From assembly GCA_022841905.1 (NCBI GenBank), contig JALHQO010000005.1, positions 62,001 to 126,000 of the forward strand: a stretch of 64,000 nt of DNA, in the 5' to 3' direction. A model generated the notes under the pieces. It ran no database searches, had not been told where the DNA came from, and saw only the letters and a list, made by a program, of their open reading frames with translations. Source of the stretch: Hyphomonadaceae bacterium (GTDB lineage: Bacteria > Pseudomonadota > Alphaproteobacteria > Caulobacterales > Aquidulcibacteraceae). Below, in pieces: positions 1-9,357 of the stretch. Made by a program: the position numbers and the translations under genes. Each line of letters opens with the position of its first letter. Position 1 is the stretch's first letter.

Positions 1-239
1 TCTTCGATCCGTGGCTGCGCAGTCACTCGGCCGCTGGCGGGCGCATCATCAAGACCGCCGAGCGCTCGATGATCGTCGAAGAGCCTGTCGGCTTTTGGGA
101 AATGTGGACCGGTCGCACCTACGAAGAGAGCGGCAAGTACGCTGTCGAAGGCGCGCTTGTACCGGTCTCCATCGAGCTTGATCGTGGTGTTGGCCGTTAC
201 GTCGAACCGAACGTATGGTTCGCTTACAACGCCGCCTAA
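1..239 (+). CDS. C-terminal fragment of a protein of unknown function (possibly acetyltransferase-like), truncated by window edge
   Basis: Open frame from base 3 (FDPWLRSHSAAGGRIIKTAERSM...EPNVWFAYNAA*) to TAA at 237-239; convergent 4-bp overlap with next gene. Confidence 0.6.
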   Translation, partial: FDPWLRSHSAAGGRIIKTAERSMIVEEPVGFWEMWTGRTYEESGKYAVEGALVPVSIELDRGVGRYVEPNVWFAYNAA

Positions 240-2059
240 ACAGCAGCGCGCAATTTCTCGCCATAGCTTGGCAGCTCGATCGCGGCGCCGAAAAGATAGC
301 CTTGTGCGAACTCGCACCCCATCGCGCGCAACGCGTCAGCTGTGGCTTCGTCCTCAACGCCTTCGGCTGTCACTTGCAGACCAAGTGCGCGGCCCAAGCC
401 GACCAGCGCGCCAACAATGGTGGCGTTCTCACGGTCGGCGATGAGCGTAGATACGAACGACCGGTCGATCTTCAGCTTGTCGATCGGCAGCGCGCGCAAC
501 AAAAATAGCGACGAATAGCCAGTGCCGAAATCGTCCAGCGCGACTTTCACGCCTTGGTTCTTCAGCGACATCAGCGAGGTCTTCGCGCGCTGAATATCGC
601 CTATCATCGCGCTCTCGGTGACTTCGATCTCAAGCCGCTGCGGCGGAAAGCCCGTTTCGCGCAGCGTGCGGAGAACTTTCTCCGGGAACCATTGGTCACG
701 AATCTGGCTGGGCGAGATATTGACCGCCAGCATGAAATCGCCCGGCGCATTCAGCGCCTTCGAACACGCCTGCGCCAATAGCGCCCAGAACATTGCATCG
801 ACCAGGCCCGCCTCTTCCGCCACCGGGATAAACAGCGTCGGCGAAATCATGCCGCGTTCGCGATGCGGCCAGCGCGCCAACACTTCGTAGCCGGCGAGCG
901 CTCCGGTCTCGAGGCTGAGCACTGGCTGGAAATACGGCACGATATCGCCGTTCGGGATGGCGACACGCAGTTCGGTTTCGAGTGCGGCTTTGGATTTTAA
1001 CGCTTCATCGATCGATGAATCGAAGAACTTGTACGCGCCGCGATCTTCCTTGGCGCGCAGCATGGCCGCGTCGCCGCGTTGCAGCAGATCGGCAGCGGTG
1101 CGTCCGTCTTCCGGGCACATGGCGACGCCGATCGAGGCGCCGACCGTCAGCTTCAAACCATTGACCAGAATCGGCGCCGACAGTTCATGCAGCACGCGTC
1201 GCGCCGCAGCCGCCACGCCATCCCGCCCATCCGGGCCTTCGAGCAGCACGGCGAATTCATCGCCGCCGAGACGCGCCGCGAAGCTATCATCGCGCAGGCA
1301 GCCAGACAGGCGCGCAGCAATCACTTGCAGTAATTCATCGCCGATCGCGTGTCCGTGCACATCGTTGATCGGCTTGAAACGATCGAGATCGACGAACATC
1401 AGCGCAAAGGCGCTCGATTCTTCGCCGATCAGTTTCAGGCGACGGTCGAGATCTTCGAGGAAATGGCGGCGGTTGGCGAGGCCAGTCAGCGGATCGTGGC
1501 GGGCCAGCGTTTGCGCGCGGGCTTCGGCGGCTTCGCGCTCACAGATTTCTGCCGACAGCGTCTCGTTCGCCGTCACCAGATCCTGAGTGCGCTCTTGCAC
1601 CGTGCGTTCAAGATCGTTGCGGATGGCGTCGAGTTCAAGCACGGCCTGGCGGCGATCGAGCTGCGCCTTCACGCGCGCGGTCAGCACGCGCAGATCGATC
1701 GGCTTCGGGATGTAATCGTTGGCGCCGGCTTCCAGCGCCATCGAGACAATGTCGCCATCGTCCAACGCGGTCACGACGATCACCGGCACGTGCTCGGCGT
1801 CATGGTGCAAACGAATGCCTAGAAGCGCGTCATGGCCAGAGCGCTCGGGCATCATCCAGTCGAGCAGAACAAGCTCGATGGCTTCCTGCTCAATGACCTC
1901 TTCGATGCCTACCGCGCTCTCGCGCAACACGACTTCATAACCGCGACGCTCAAGCCGGCGGCCGAGCATGTCACGGTTTTGCGCCTGATCGTCGACCAGG
2001 AGAATACGTCCGAGGCGCGTCGAAGCGGACGCGCCGTCATCGCCTTGCGCCGAGGACAT
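236..2059 (-). CDS. Response regulator with GGDEF and EAL domains (PleD-like cyclic-di-GMP enzyme)
   Basis: N-terminal REC (LVLLDWMMPERSG), GGDEF motif ARLGGDEFAVL, EAL-type YEVLARW and DDFGTGYSS motifs. Confidence 0.93.
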   Translation of the reverse strand: MSSAQGDDGASASTRLGRILLVDDQAQNRDMLGRRLERRGYEVVLRESAVGIEEVIEQEAIELVLLDWMMPERSGHDALLGIRLHHDAEHVPVIVVTALDDGDIVSMALEAGANDYIPKPIDLRVLTARVKAQLDRRQAVLELDAIRNDLERTVQERTQDLVTANETLSAEICEREAAEARAQTLARHDPLTGLANRRHFLEDLDRRLKLIGEESSAFALMFVDLDRFKPINDVHGHAIGDELLQVIAARLSGCLRDDSFAARLGGDEFAVLLEGPDGRDGVAAAARRVLHELSAPILVNGLKLTVGASIGVAMCPEDGRTAADLLQRGDAAMLRAKEDRGAYKFFDSSIDEALKSKAALETELRVAIPNGDIVPYFQPVLSLETGALAGYEVLARWPHRERGMISPTLFIPVAEEAGLVDAMFWALLAQACSKALNAPGDFMLAVNISPSQIRDQWFPEKVLRTLRETGFPPQRLEIEVTESAMIGDIQRAKTSLMSLKNQGVKVALDDFGTGYSSLFLLRALPIDKLKIDRSFVSTLIADRENATIVGALVGLGRALGLQVTAEGVEDEATADALRAMGCEFAQGYLFGAAIELPSYGEKLRAAV

Positions 2060-2275
2060 TAGCCCCCCTGCTATCCAAAAGGATCACCACACCAGAGGCG
2101 AAGATTACCGAAGTTAGGTTGAGGGCGAGCTAATAGGCGCGCAGCTGATCACATTTTTTGGATAGATGTTTCGCTAACCTTGACGGTCGCTAACCATGTC
2201 CAGGGGCCGGCATATCAGCTTGCCGGGTGTCAACGACTACCTAAACGCTGGCACGCTGGCAAAGCGACACCTGAC

Positions 2276-2635
2276 TCAGGCTGCGTATTTCTCGATCAGC
2301 GCGATGAGGCCGGCGAAGTCGACGGGCTTGGTGGCGAAGTCGTCACAGCCCGCCTCCATGCATTCGCGCCGCGCGCTTTCCATCGCATGCGCGGTGAGCG
2401 CCACGATCTTCACGCTCGACGTATCCGGCGTCTGCCGCAGCACTTTGGTGGCCTCGATCCCCGACATCACCGGCATCGAGATATCCATCAATATCAGATC
2501 CGGCGCGCAGCTTTTGGCCATCTCAACCGCTTCCGCGCCATTTTCAGCGCAGTGCACTTCGTAGCCGCGCCGCTCCAGCCTGCGGGTCAGCATTTCGCGA
2601 TTGTCGGGATGATCTTCAGCGATGAGGATACGCAT
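2276..2635 (-). CDS. Single-domain response regulator (DivK-like)
   Basis: 119 aa REC domain, MRILIAEDHPDNREMLTRRLERRGYEV...LILMDISMPVMSG...KPVD. Confidence 0.92.
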   Translation of the reverse strand: MRILIAEDHPDNREMLTRRLERRGYEVHCAENGAEAVEMAKSCAPDLILMDISMPVMSGIEATKVLRQTPDTSSVKIVALTAHAMESARRECMEAGCDDFATKPVDFAGLIALIEKYAA

Positions 2636-2647
2636 GGTTATTGCCTT

Positions 2648-5365
2648 TCACGCGGATTTCGCTTGGGTGGCGGAAACCGGCAGCGCAGCCGGCGAAGCTT
2701 CGGCGCCACGCGCAAAGCGCAACGCAGCCGCAGCCAACACATCGCGGTCGGCCGGCTTGACGAGCAGATCACAGGCGCCGCAAGCGAGGGCGCGCTGGCG
2801 ATCGTCGTCCACAGAATGGATGACGACCGGAATATCGCCGGCATCGCCGGTGCTGAGCACGGCCAGCACATCCCAGCCGCTGACGTCGGTCAGATTGAGA
2901 TCGAGCACGATCAAGCTTGGCCGTAGCGAATGCGCAAGCTCGATACCCTCCTCGCCGGTGATCGCCTCGTGGACAGTGAAGCCAAGCCGCGTCAGCGACC
3001 GCGCCGCGAGATCGCGCGCGCTCTCTTCGTCATCAATAATCAGCACCGCGCGTTCACGGCCCTGTCCGACCGCGGCGGCAACATCAACACGCACGGGCGC
3101 TGCTGCTTGCGCACGGACCGCCGCGGGGAAACGAAGTGCAAAGCTCGAACCCTTGCCGGGCATGCTCTTAACAGACACATCGCCGCCCAAGAGCTTCATC
3201 ATGCGCCGCGTGATGGCGAGGCCAAGCCCAGTGCCGCCATAACGGCGCGCCGTCATTACATCGGCTTGCACGAAAGCGTTGAACAGGCGCGAGGTCTGCT
3301 CTTCGGTCATGCCGATGCCGGTATCGCTGACAATGATCTCGATCAGATCACCGCCGACCACGACTTCGCGGCGCGCCCGGATCGAGACTTCACCATTTCG
3401 CGTGAACTTGGCTGCGTTGGCCAGCAGATTGAGCAGGCACTGATTGAGCTTGAAGCCATCGCTCACACCCTCGCCAATGTCAGCGGCGATATCGACAGTC
3501 AGCGTGTTGCCGTTCTTCTCGATCGATGGCCGCACCGTGGCTGCAGCTTCGTTGATCATGCCGGCAATATCGAACTCGCCGGCATTCACATCCATGCGCC
3601 CGGCTTCGATCTTGGAGAGATCGAGGATGTCATTGATCAGGTGCAGCAGCTGACGCGCCGCGACCAGCACGCGGTCGATATCGGCAATGTCGCTATCGCG
3701 CGCGTCGGCCTCAGCCTCCTCACGCAAAATTTCAGAATAGCCGATGATGGCGTTGAGCGGCGTGCGCAACTCGTGACTCATCGAGGTCAGGAAGTGCGAC
3801 TTGGAAACGTTCGCTGAGTCCGCCGCTTCGCGCGCGGCGCGGAGCTCGGCCAGCGTTTGCGCCAACACGGCGTCGCGCGCGTCCATTTCTTCGATCAGCG
3901 CGTCGAGGCGCTCGTACATCTCATCGACATTGACAGCGGCTTCATCAAGCGCTTCGACCGCGTGCGCGGTTTCGCCGAACAGCGCGCGCTTGGCCTTAAG
4001 CGCCTCTTCGGCGCGGTGCATGGCGGCGATGAAGGCAAACTCCTGGCGCTTGCGCTCGGTGATGTCCTTAGAGAGAACGACCAGCTTGCGCACGCCGCCG
4101 GAGCGGCCGAGCACACGACGCCCCCACGATTCCGCCCACGTGATCTCCCCGCTCGTGCGCAGCACGCGATGCTCGATCGACCCAGCGCCGCCAGCGGCGA
4201 TCTTTTCGAAGTAGAGCTTGAGCGGCTCCTTATCGTCCTCATGCAGAAACGGCGTCGTGTTCTTGTCAAACTGCGCGAAGGTGAAGGCCGTACCGAACAG
4301 TGGGTTGGCGTCGCCGTGCCACGTGATCGAGCGCTGCTTGAAATCAACTTCCCAGACGACGCTCTGACCCGCGTCGAGCGCCAGCAGCAAGCGATTTTGG
4401 TTTGCGGCGGCCGCAGTGCGCGCCTCGACCAGCGAAGTGATGTCGCGCCCCGCCGCGAAGACGCCGCAAATTTCACCGTCATCATCGTGCCAAGGCCGCG
4501 TTTCCCAAAAGTAGTAGTGACGCCCGGTCGGCAGCTGCACTTCTTGTTCGGGATGGCGCACATGCTCGCCCGCCAACGAACGCGCGAATGCTTCGCGCCA
4601 CGCATCGATCGGCAACGGCACGATGGTTTCGAAATTGAGACCAGTAACGTCGCTCAAGCCCATTTTGTCGAGCGCGCTTTGGCTCACTGCGAGCACGCGC
4701 CCTTCTCGGTCCATCAGCACAAGCTCGATCTGATCACTGGTGAGCAACAGCTTCGCCAGCGTTTGCTGCAGCACATCTGTCACGCCGCCGCGCTTCAGCG
4801 CGCGCTCAGCTTCGACCGCGCTGGCGCGCGCTTGCGCGACATAAAACATCAAAGCGCCGCCGCCGATCGCCGCGATAATCGCCACATCCCAATCCGGCCG
4901 CGCCGCCATGGATGCGATCAGGAGCGGCGATACCAGCAACGAGAGTGCCGGCGGCGCTGCGCCGGCGATGGCGACCGGCCAGGCGCCGGAGGCGCCGGGG
5001 CTGAAGTGGCGGACGACGCCGGCGACCCAGAGCACCATCGCCGCAGCCGCGCCCGCGGCTTCGCCGTTGAGCCAGAGCGCGGCCGGCAGCGTCGCGTAGA
5101 AAGCGGAGTTCAGGAACGCCCAGACCACCAGGCCGCCCATCACCTTGCCTTCGATCTTCACGTTGGCGGCGTCGAGGCGGCGGTAGAGTTCGGTATCGAG
5201 GATGAGCAGCAGCGAGGTGACCGCCGCCCAGCCGACCGGCCCGGAGCCATCCATGATCGCCGCCGCGATGCCGCCGGTCAGAATGATCAGCGCAACCGAG
5301 GCGGGCATTTCGCGCCGACGCGTCTCGGCCGCGTTAGCCAGTGCCTGAGGCGGTCGGTGGAGCAT
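2648..5365 (-). CDS. Membrane PAS hybrid sensor histidine kinase with C-terminal receiver domain
   Basis: TM segments, PAS regions, [19 protein letters not shown]-box, [10 protein letters not shown]-box, C-terminal [13 protein letters not shown] receiver. Confidence 0.93.
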   Translation of the reverse strand: MLHRPPQALANAAETRRREMPASVALIILTGGIAAAIMDGSGPVGWAAVTSLLLILDTELYRRLDAANVKIEGKVMGGLVVWAFLNSAFYATLPAALWLNGEAAGAAAAMVLWVAGVVRHFSPGASGAWPVAIAGAAPPALSLLVSPLLIASMAARPDWDVAIIAAIGGGALMFYVAQARASAVEAERALKRGGVTDVLQQTLAKLLLTSDQIELVLMDREGRVLAVSQSALDKMGLSDVTGLNFETIVPLPIDAWREAFARSLAGEHVRHPEQEVQLPTGRHYYFWETRPWHDDDGEICGVFAAGRDITSLVEARTAAAANQNRLLLALDAGQSVVWEVDFKQRSITWHGDANPLFGTAFTFAQFDKNTTPFLHEDDKEPLKLYFEKIAAGGAGSIEHRVLRTSGEITWAESWGRRVLGRSGGVRKLVVLSKDITERKRQEFAFIAAMHRAEEALKAKRALFGETAHAVEALDEAAVNVDEMYERLDALIEEMDARDAVLAQTLAELRAAREAADSANVSKSHFLTSMSHELRTPLNAIIGYSEILREEAEADARDSDIADIDRVLVAARQLLHLINDILDLSKIEAGRMDVNAGEFDIAGMINEAAATVRPSIEKNGNTLTVDIAADIGEGVSDGFKLNQCLLNLLANAAKFTRNGEVSIRARREVVVGGDLIEIIVSDTGIGMTEEQTSRLFNAFVQADVMTARRYGGTGLGLAITRRMMKLLGGDVSVKSMPGKGSSFALRFPAAVRAQAAAPVRVDVAAAVGQGRERAVLIIDDEESARDLAARSLTRLGFTVHEAITGEEGIELAHSLRPSLIVLDLNLTDVSGWDVLAVLSTGDAGDIPVVIHSVDDDRQRALACGACDLLVKPADRDVLAAAALRFARGAEASPAALPVSATQAKSA

Positions 5366-5424
5366 TCGTGGCGACCTTCAAAACAGGGTCTCACGCTGCC
5401 AGGGTAGGGTGAATTTTGGTTAAA

Positions 5425-5781
5425 CTAGCCGCGATGCAGCAAGATAATCGCGACGTTTGCGAAGAAACACAGGACCGAGACGGCGAAAAGCCAGGGAAAG
5501 GCGTGCGCATGGCCGTTTCGGCGTGATCGCGCCTCCAGCCAGCCGCCCACCGCCACCAGAGTCGCCGAAAGGACCAGTATCCAGAGCTCGTGCTGGTGCA
5601 TGAACTCGTGAAATTGTCCAAAACTATCAGAGAGTAACGCGGCCCCGGAGGTCGCGCCGGAGAGCGCCGCGGCGAGCAAAACCAGCGCCGGCAGGCCGCA
5701 GCAGAGCGTGTGCAGCCCGACCACGGCGGCATGGGCCAAATGGGCCCGCCGCCCTGCTCTCGCGCTGTTATGTTGTAACAT
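5425..5781 (-). CDS. MerC-like small membrane protein
   Basis: HTLCCGLPALVLLAA motif and several hydrophobic segments; start taken at MLQHNSARAG. Confidence 0.65.
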   Translation of the reverse strand: MLQHNSARAGRRAHLAHAAVVGLHTLCCGLPALVLLAAALSGATSGAALLSDSFGQFHEFMHQHELWILVLSATLVAVGGWLEARSRRNGHAHAFPWLFAVSVLCFFANVAIILLHRG

Positions 5782-5933
5782 CACGCGGAACGTAACGTCG
5801 GCCCGGTCCAGGTCAAGGCCGACGGGATAGTGTAGTGGCAAATTCAACATTCGGCGCAATGAACCGCACCCGGTTCTTGTCGCGGCGCGGCGGCTGGCGC
5901 ACATACGGCGTGCTGCAATTGAGGTGATGGGCA

Positions 5934-6086
5934 ATGTTAGCGACTATGCTGGCAGGCGTGCTGACGGCGATCCGCGATGTTTTGATCGCGGCGGCTTTGG
6001 CTTGGGTCGGCATTTCGATGGAACGGGTGGAAGCCCGCGTCGATGGCGAGTGCGCGGCTGACAGCTGCCAACAGGCAGCCGAGTAA
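5934..6086 (+). CDS. Candidate small membrane protein (50 aa)
   Basis: ATG-initiated ORF MLATMLAGVLTAIRDVLIAAALAWVGISMERVEARVDGECAADSCQQAAE*, preceded by GAGGTG. Confidence 0.35.
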   Translation: MLATMLAGVLTAIRDVLIAAALAWVGISMERVEARVDGECAADSCQQAAE

Positions 6087-6207
6087 GCATCGCACCCGTA
6101 ACGCGGGAAGCCGCTGCCGTTCGCCCTTGAATGGCCTCACTTATTCCGTTTCCGTTGATGCTTAGAGCGCGCATGACAACGCGCGTCTTTTGGTGGGAAG
6201 CGAACAG

Positions 6208-7881
6208 ATGAGCGACAACACGCCAGCGCCGGTCCGCGACTCCGATCCCGGAGCGATGATCGGTCTGCTTGCGCTGATTGTCGGCCTCGTCTGGATTGCG
6301 GGCGGCTTGGCCGCTGCGTTTGCGCTGATGGGCGCTGAGCGCGTGCTGGCGATGACGCCGGTCGAGTTCGGCGCGCTGGCCGCTGCACTCGTATTGCCGG
6401 CGATGATGGCGTGGTTCTCCGGCCTTGCCGCGCGCGACAGTGCCCGCGCCCGCGCTGAAGCGCGCCGCTTGGCCGACGCTGCCGACCGCCTGATGAATCC
6501 AGAACGCAGCGCCGAGGATGCAGCGCGACAGCTTGCGATGTCCGTGCGCGGCGAAATCGCGACGCTCGATCGCGCGCTCGAAACAACTTTGGCGCGGCTG
6601 AAAGAAGTCGAAGGCCAAATCTCGCGCCAGTCCGACGCCGTCGACAATATGGGCGATCGCGCCAAGGCGGGCGCAAACCAGATGATCTCCGGCATGGAGC
6701 GCGAGCGCACCGAGCTGATGCGCATCTCCGAAGATCTGACGCGGCAAGCGCAGACCATTGGCGACAGCATTTCGCGTCACACCGGCGCGATTTCGGAAGC
6801 AGCGCTGCAAGCCGAAGCGGAAGTGCGCGCCGCCGATCAGGCGCTCGATCATCGCCTTACCTCGTTCGGCGCAGCTGCCGCCCTGATTAACGATCGCACG
6901 CATTCTCTTTCGGGCGCGGCGCAGGCGAGCGCGGATTCGGCGCTGCGGCTCGAGACCGCCCTCTCCAACGCGCTCGATGTGTTGGCAAAAGCGACGAGCT
7001 TGACGGACGCCGCGCGCCAGTCGGCCGATGCAGCGACGCTCGCCGCAAATTCCACAGCCGGCGCGGTGCGCGAAACCACGGTCCGCGCCATTGATGACGC
7101 CAAGCGCGCCGCCGATCTGATCCGCGGCGAGGCAGCTGGCGTCGAGCGCGAAGCGGCGATGGCGCTGGAGCGTTTGCGCGAAGCGGCTGACGCTGCCCGC
7201 GCGGCTGCGGTTGGCGCGCGTCACGCCATCGAAGACGACATCCCGCCGCCAGCGCCACAGCAACGCGGACGCCGGCAAGTGCAGATGCGCGAAGCGCCGC
7301 CGACCGAAACGCCAGGCTACGACACGTCGTGGCGCGACGAACCGGATTCGCTCGAAGCCGCGCCGCCGCCGACGCGCAACCGACGCGAAACGCCACCGCC
7401 GCGCGACAGCTATGGCGAGCGCGAACAACAGGGCGATTGGACGTGGCGGGATCTCCTCTCCAATGTCGATGACGCGGAAAACGCGCGTCCGCCACAGCGG
7501 CGCGAGCCGACGGAAGATCCGGTCGCGCATTTGCGCCGCCAGATCTCCGAACCGCGCGGTTCATCGCTTCCGATCGTGGCGGTGATTGAGCAGGCCGGCT
7601 TGCGGCTTGATGAGGTGTTCTCTCCCTCCGGGCTTGAACGCATTGCGCAGCGCGCGCGCTCGGGCACGCAAGCGCGCCGTCGGGCTGTTTATGACGCGGC
7701 GCCCGACGCATCGCGGCGCTTGGCCGACTTCCTGGCGCGCTCACCGGGCGCGAACCAAGAAGCGATGCAGTTCTTGCGCAGTGACGGCGCACGCATCGCG
7801 GAATTGATCGGCCGCGGCCGCGCCTCGATGAACGCTGAAGCAACGCGCGCCTTTCTATTGATCGACGCTTCAGCCGGCTGA
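6208..7881 (+). CDS. Two-TM coiled-coil protein, TipN-like polar localization protein
   Basis: Two N-terminal hydrophobic helices, long Ala-rich coiled coil, C-terminal LDEVFSPSGLERIAQRARSGTQARRRAVYDAAP...RAFLLIDA. Confidence 0.6.
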   Translation: MSDNTPAPVRDSDPGAMIGLLALIVGLVWIAGGLAAAFALMGAERVLAMTPVEFGALAAALVLPAMMAWFSGLAARDSARARAEARRLADAADRLMNPERSAEDAARQLAMSVRGEIATLDRALETTLARLKEVEGQISRQSDAVDNMGDRAKAGANQMISGMERERTELMRISEDLTRQAQTIGDSISRHTGAISEAALQAEAEVRAADQALDHRLTSFGAAAALINDRTHSLSGAAQASADSALRLETALSNALDVLAKATSLTDAARQSADAATLAANSTAGAVRETTVRAIDDAKRAADLIRGEAAGVEREAAMALERLREAADAARAAAVGARHAIEDDIPPPAPQQRGRRQVQMREAPPTETPGYDTSWRDEPDSLEAAPPPTRNRRETPPPRDSYGEREQQGDWTWRDLLSNVDDAENARPPQRREPTEDPVAHLRRQISEPRGSSLPIVAVIEQAGLRLDEVFSPSGLERIAQRARSGTQARRRAVYDAAPDASRRLADFLARSPGANQEAMQFLRSDGARIAELIGRGRASMNAEATRAFLLIDASAG

Positions 7882-7932
7882 CATAGCGAGGCGCCGCCGG
7901 CGGAAACCGGCGCTCTCCACAGTTTCGTGCTG

Positions 7933-7960
7933 GTCCGCCTTCGCCAAGGCTTCGGCGGAC
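7933..7960. repeat. Palindromic repeat word GTCCGCCTTCGCCAAGGCTTCGGCGGAC
   Basis: Self-complementary arms; a variant recurs in opposite orientation at 57628-57654. Confidence 0.6.
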
Positions 7961-8413
7961 GATTTCGCTTCGCGAAATCGGAGGGCGGAGACGCGAGTTT
8001 GGCGTCTAAGGTTAGTTACAGTATGCGCTGCTTGCGCAGCGCCGGACGCTTTCGCTCGCGTCTCCGTGATCTGCTTCATCGGCCCCGTCGCGGGAGATGT
8101 TTCACTCCAGGAGGCGGGTCCGCCGGCGGCGTGAGAGTCGCTGCTGTTCGGCAGCGATCCTCTGTGCTTGCTCCACGCGGTTACAACTCCGCGGGCTTCT
8201 GCGGCCGTTGCGATACGAAACACCAAAACGTCCAAGGGGTCTGTCCGTCGGATGCCTCGCCTTCTCCGATGGTTTGGAGAAGCACCGGCGCATCACGCTC
8301 GATCACACCATCTCCGCGTTGGCTGAACAGGGCTGCCAACTGCCCTCCTGCGAAGATGACGTGGGCATTGTAGCGCGGACTGAGCCCAGTCGGATAAGCG
8401 ACGGACGTAAAAT

Positions 8414-8513
8414 CTGGACCGCCGGCGCCCCCGCCGGCATGGCGCTGCTGCTACCGACAAGCACCGGCGCTTGAGCGATCGAGCGCAGCCGGCGAGGGCG
8501 CCGGCGGTCCAGA
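8414..8513. repeat. Element bounded by 26-bp inverted repeat (TCTGGACCGCCGGCGCCCNCGCCGGC)
   Basis: Arm 8414-8430 is a perfect 17-bp reverse complement of 8497-8513; extends inward to about 25/26 matches. Confidence 0.8.
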
Positions 8514-8558
8514 CTAGGCAGGCGGTCCTCGATGTTTCCTACGGATAAGCTGCAGCGC

Positions 8559-9104
8559 TTAACCGTGATGGCTCAGCGGCGGGGTGTAGAGGTGGAGCGT
8601 CACCAGCGGTGCGTCGCTCTCATTGCTGATGGCGTGGAGCGTTTCGGCGAGTGTGTTGGTGACCGTGCCGGGACGGAGAATGCGGGTCATGTGTTCACGC
8701 TTGGAAGCGCCCTGCTCGCGGCGGCGATAGAGGCGCTCCGTCGCTTCGCCGCTGACGATGCGGGTGAGGCCGGCTGAGGGGCCGTGATCGTGAACCGGAC
8801 TGCGTTGGCCTGGGCCCCAGGTCAGCACCAGCAATTCGGCGCGGCCATCACGATAGAGCAGCGTGCGCACGTAAGCAGCCGCATCATGGTAAACGGCGTC
8901 GGCAAGCGAGGCTTCTGATACGTCGAGCTTTTGAAGAGCAATAGTGACAGCGCCTATGTCGACATCGCCCGGGGCGCTCAGCAGCTCTATCAACGACGCG
9001 AGCACTTCGGGCGGACGATCGCGCAGGTCGCGGTCCATCGGCGCGGCCAGCCTTGCCAGCTTGTCATGATACGGACGCGCGCTCGTTACAGCGTTCAGAT
9101 CCAT
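8559..9104 (-). CDS. Cysteine dioxygenase family cupin protein
   Basis: LLVLTWGPGQRSPVHDHGPSAG cupin motif, LHAISNESDAPLVTLHLYTPPL. Confidence 0.8.
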   Translation of the reverse strand: MDLNAVTSARPYHDKLARLAAPMDRDLRDRPPEVLASLIELLSAPGDVDIGAVTIALQKLDVSEASLADAVYHDAAAYVRTLLYRDGRAELLVLTWGPGQRSPVHDHGPSAGLTRIVSGEATERLYRRREQGASKREHMTRILRPGTVTNTLAETLHAISNESDAPLVTLHLYTPPLSHHG

Positions 9105-9357
9105 GGCTCACCTCTCGCGCGAAGAGTCTAACGGACGCGCGCCGGGTTTCGTTCCTGCACGAACGCATAGCGTCGAAATGCGAATGCATGAATGCGCGCT
9201 AACCTTACCCGCTCGCGCGGCGCGCATGTCGGCGCGGAATTTGCTCCGATTTGGCGCACGCTTGGGGCGGGAAACCCACTCGCCTCGCTGGCATGGCGGT
9301 TGCAGCCCGACGCGTTAACGCCCGTGGCAGGTCCCGGGTGCGCTTCGGGAGTTTGCA

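Noticed and set aside
7870-8235. 121-aa minus-strand ORF in the gap after the first TipN-like gene
   Set aside because: Composition and embedded palindromes argue against coding; overlaps the TipN-like 3' end.
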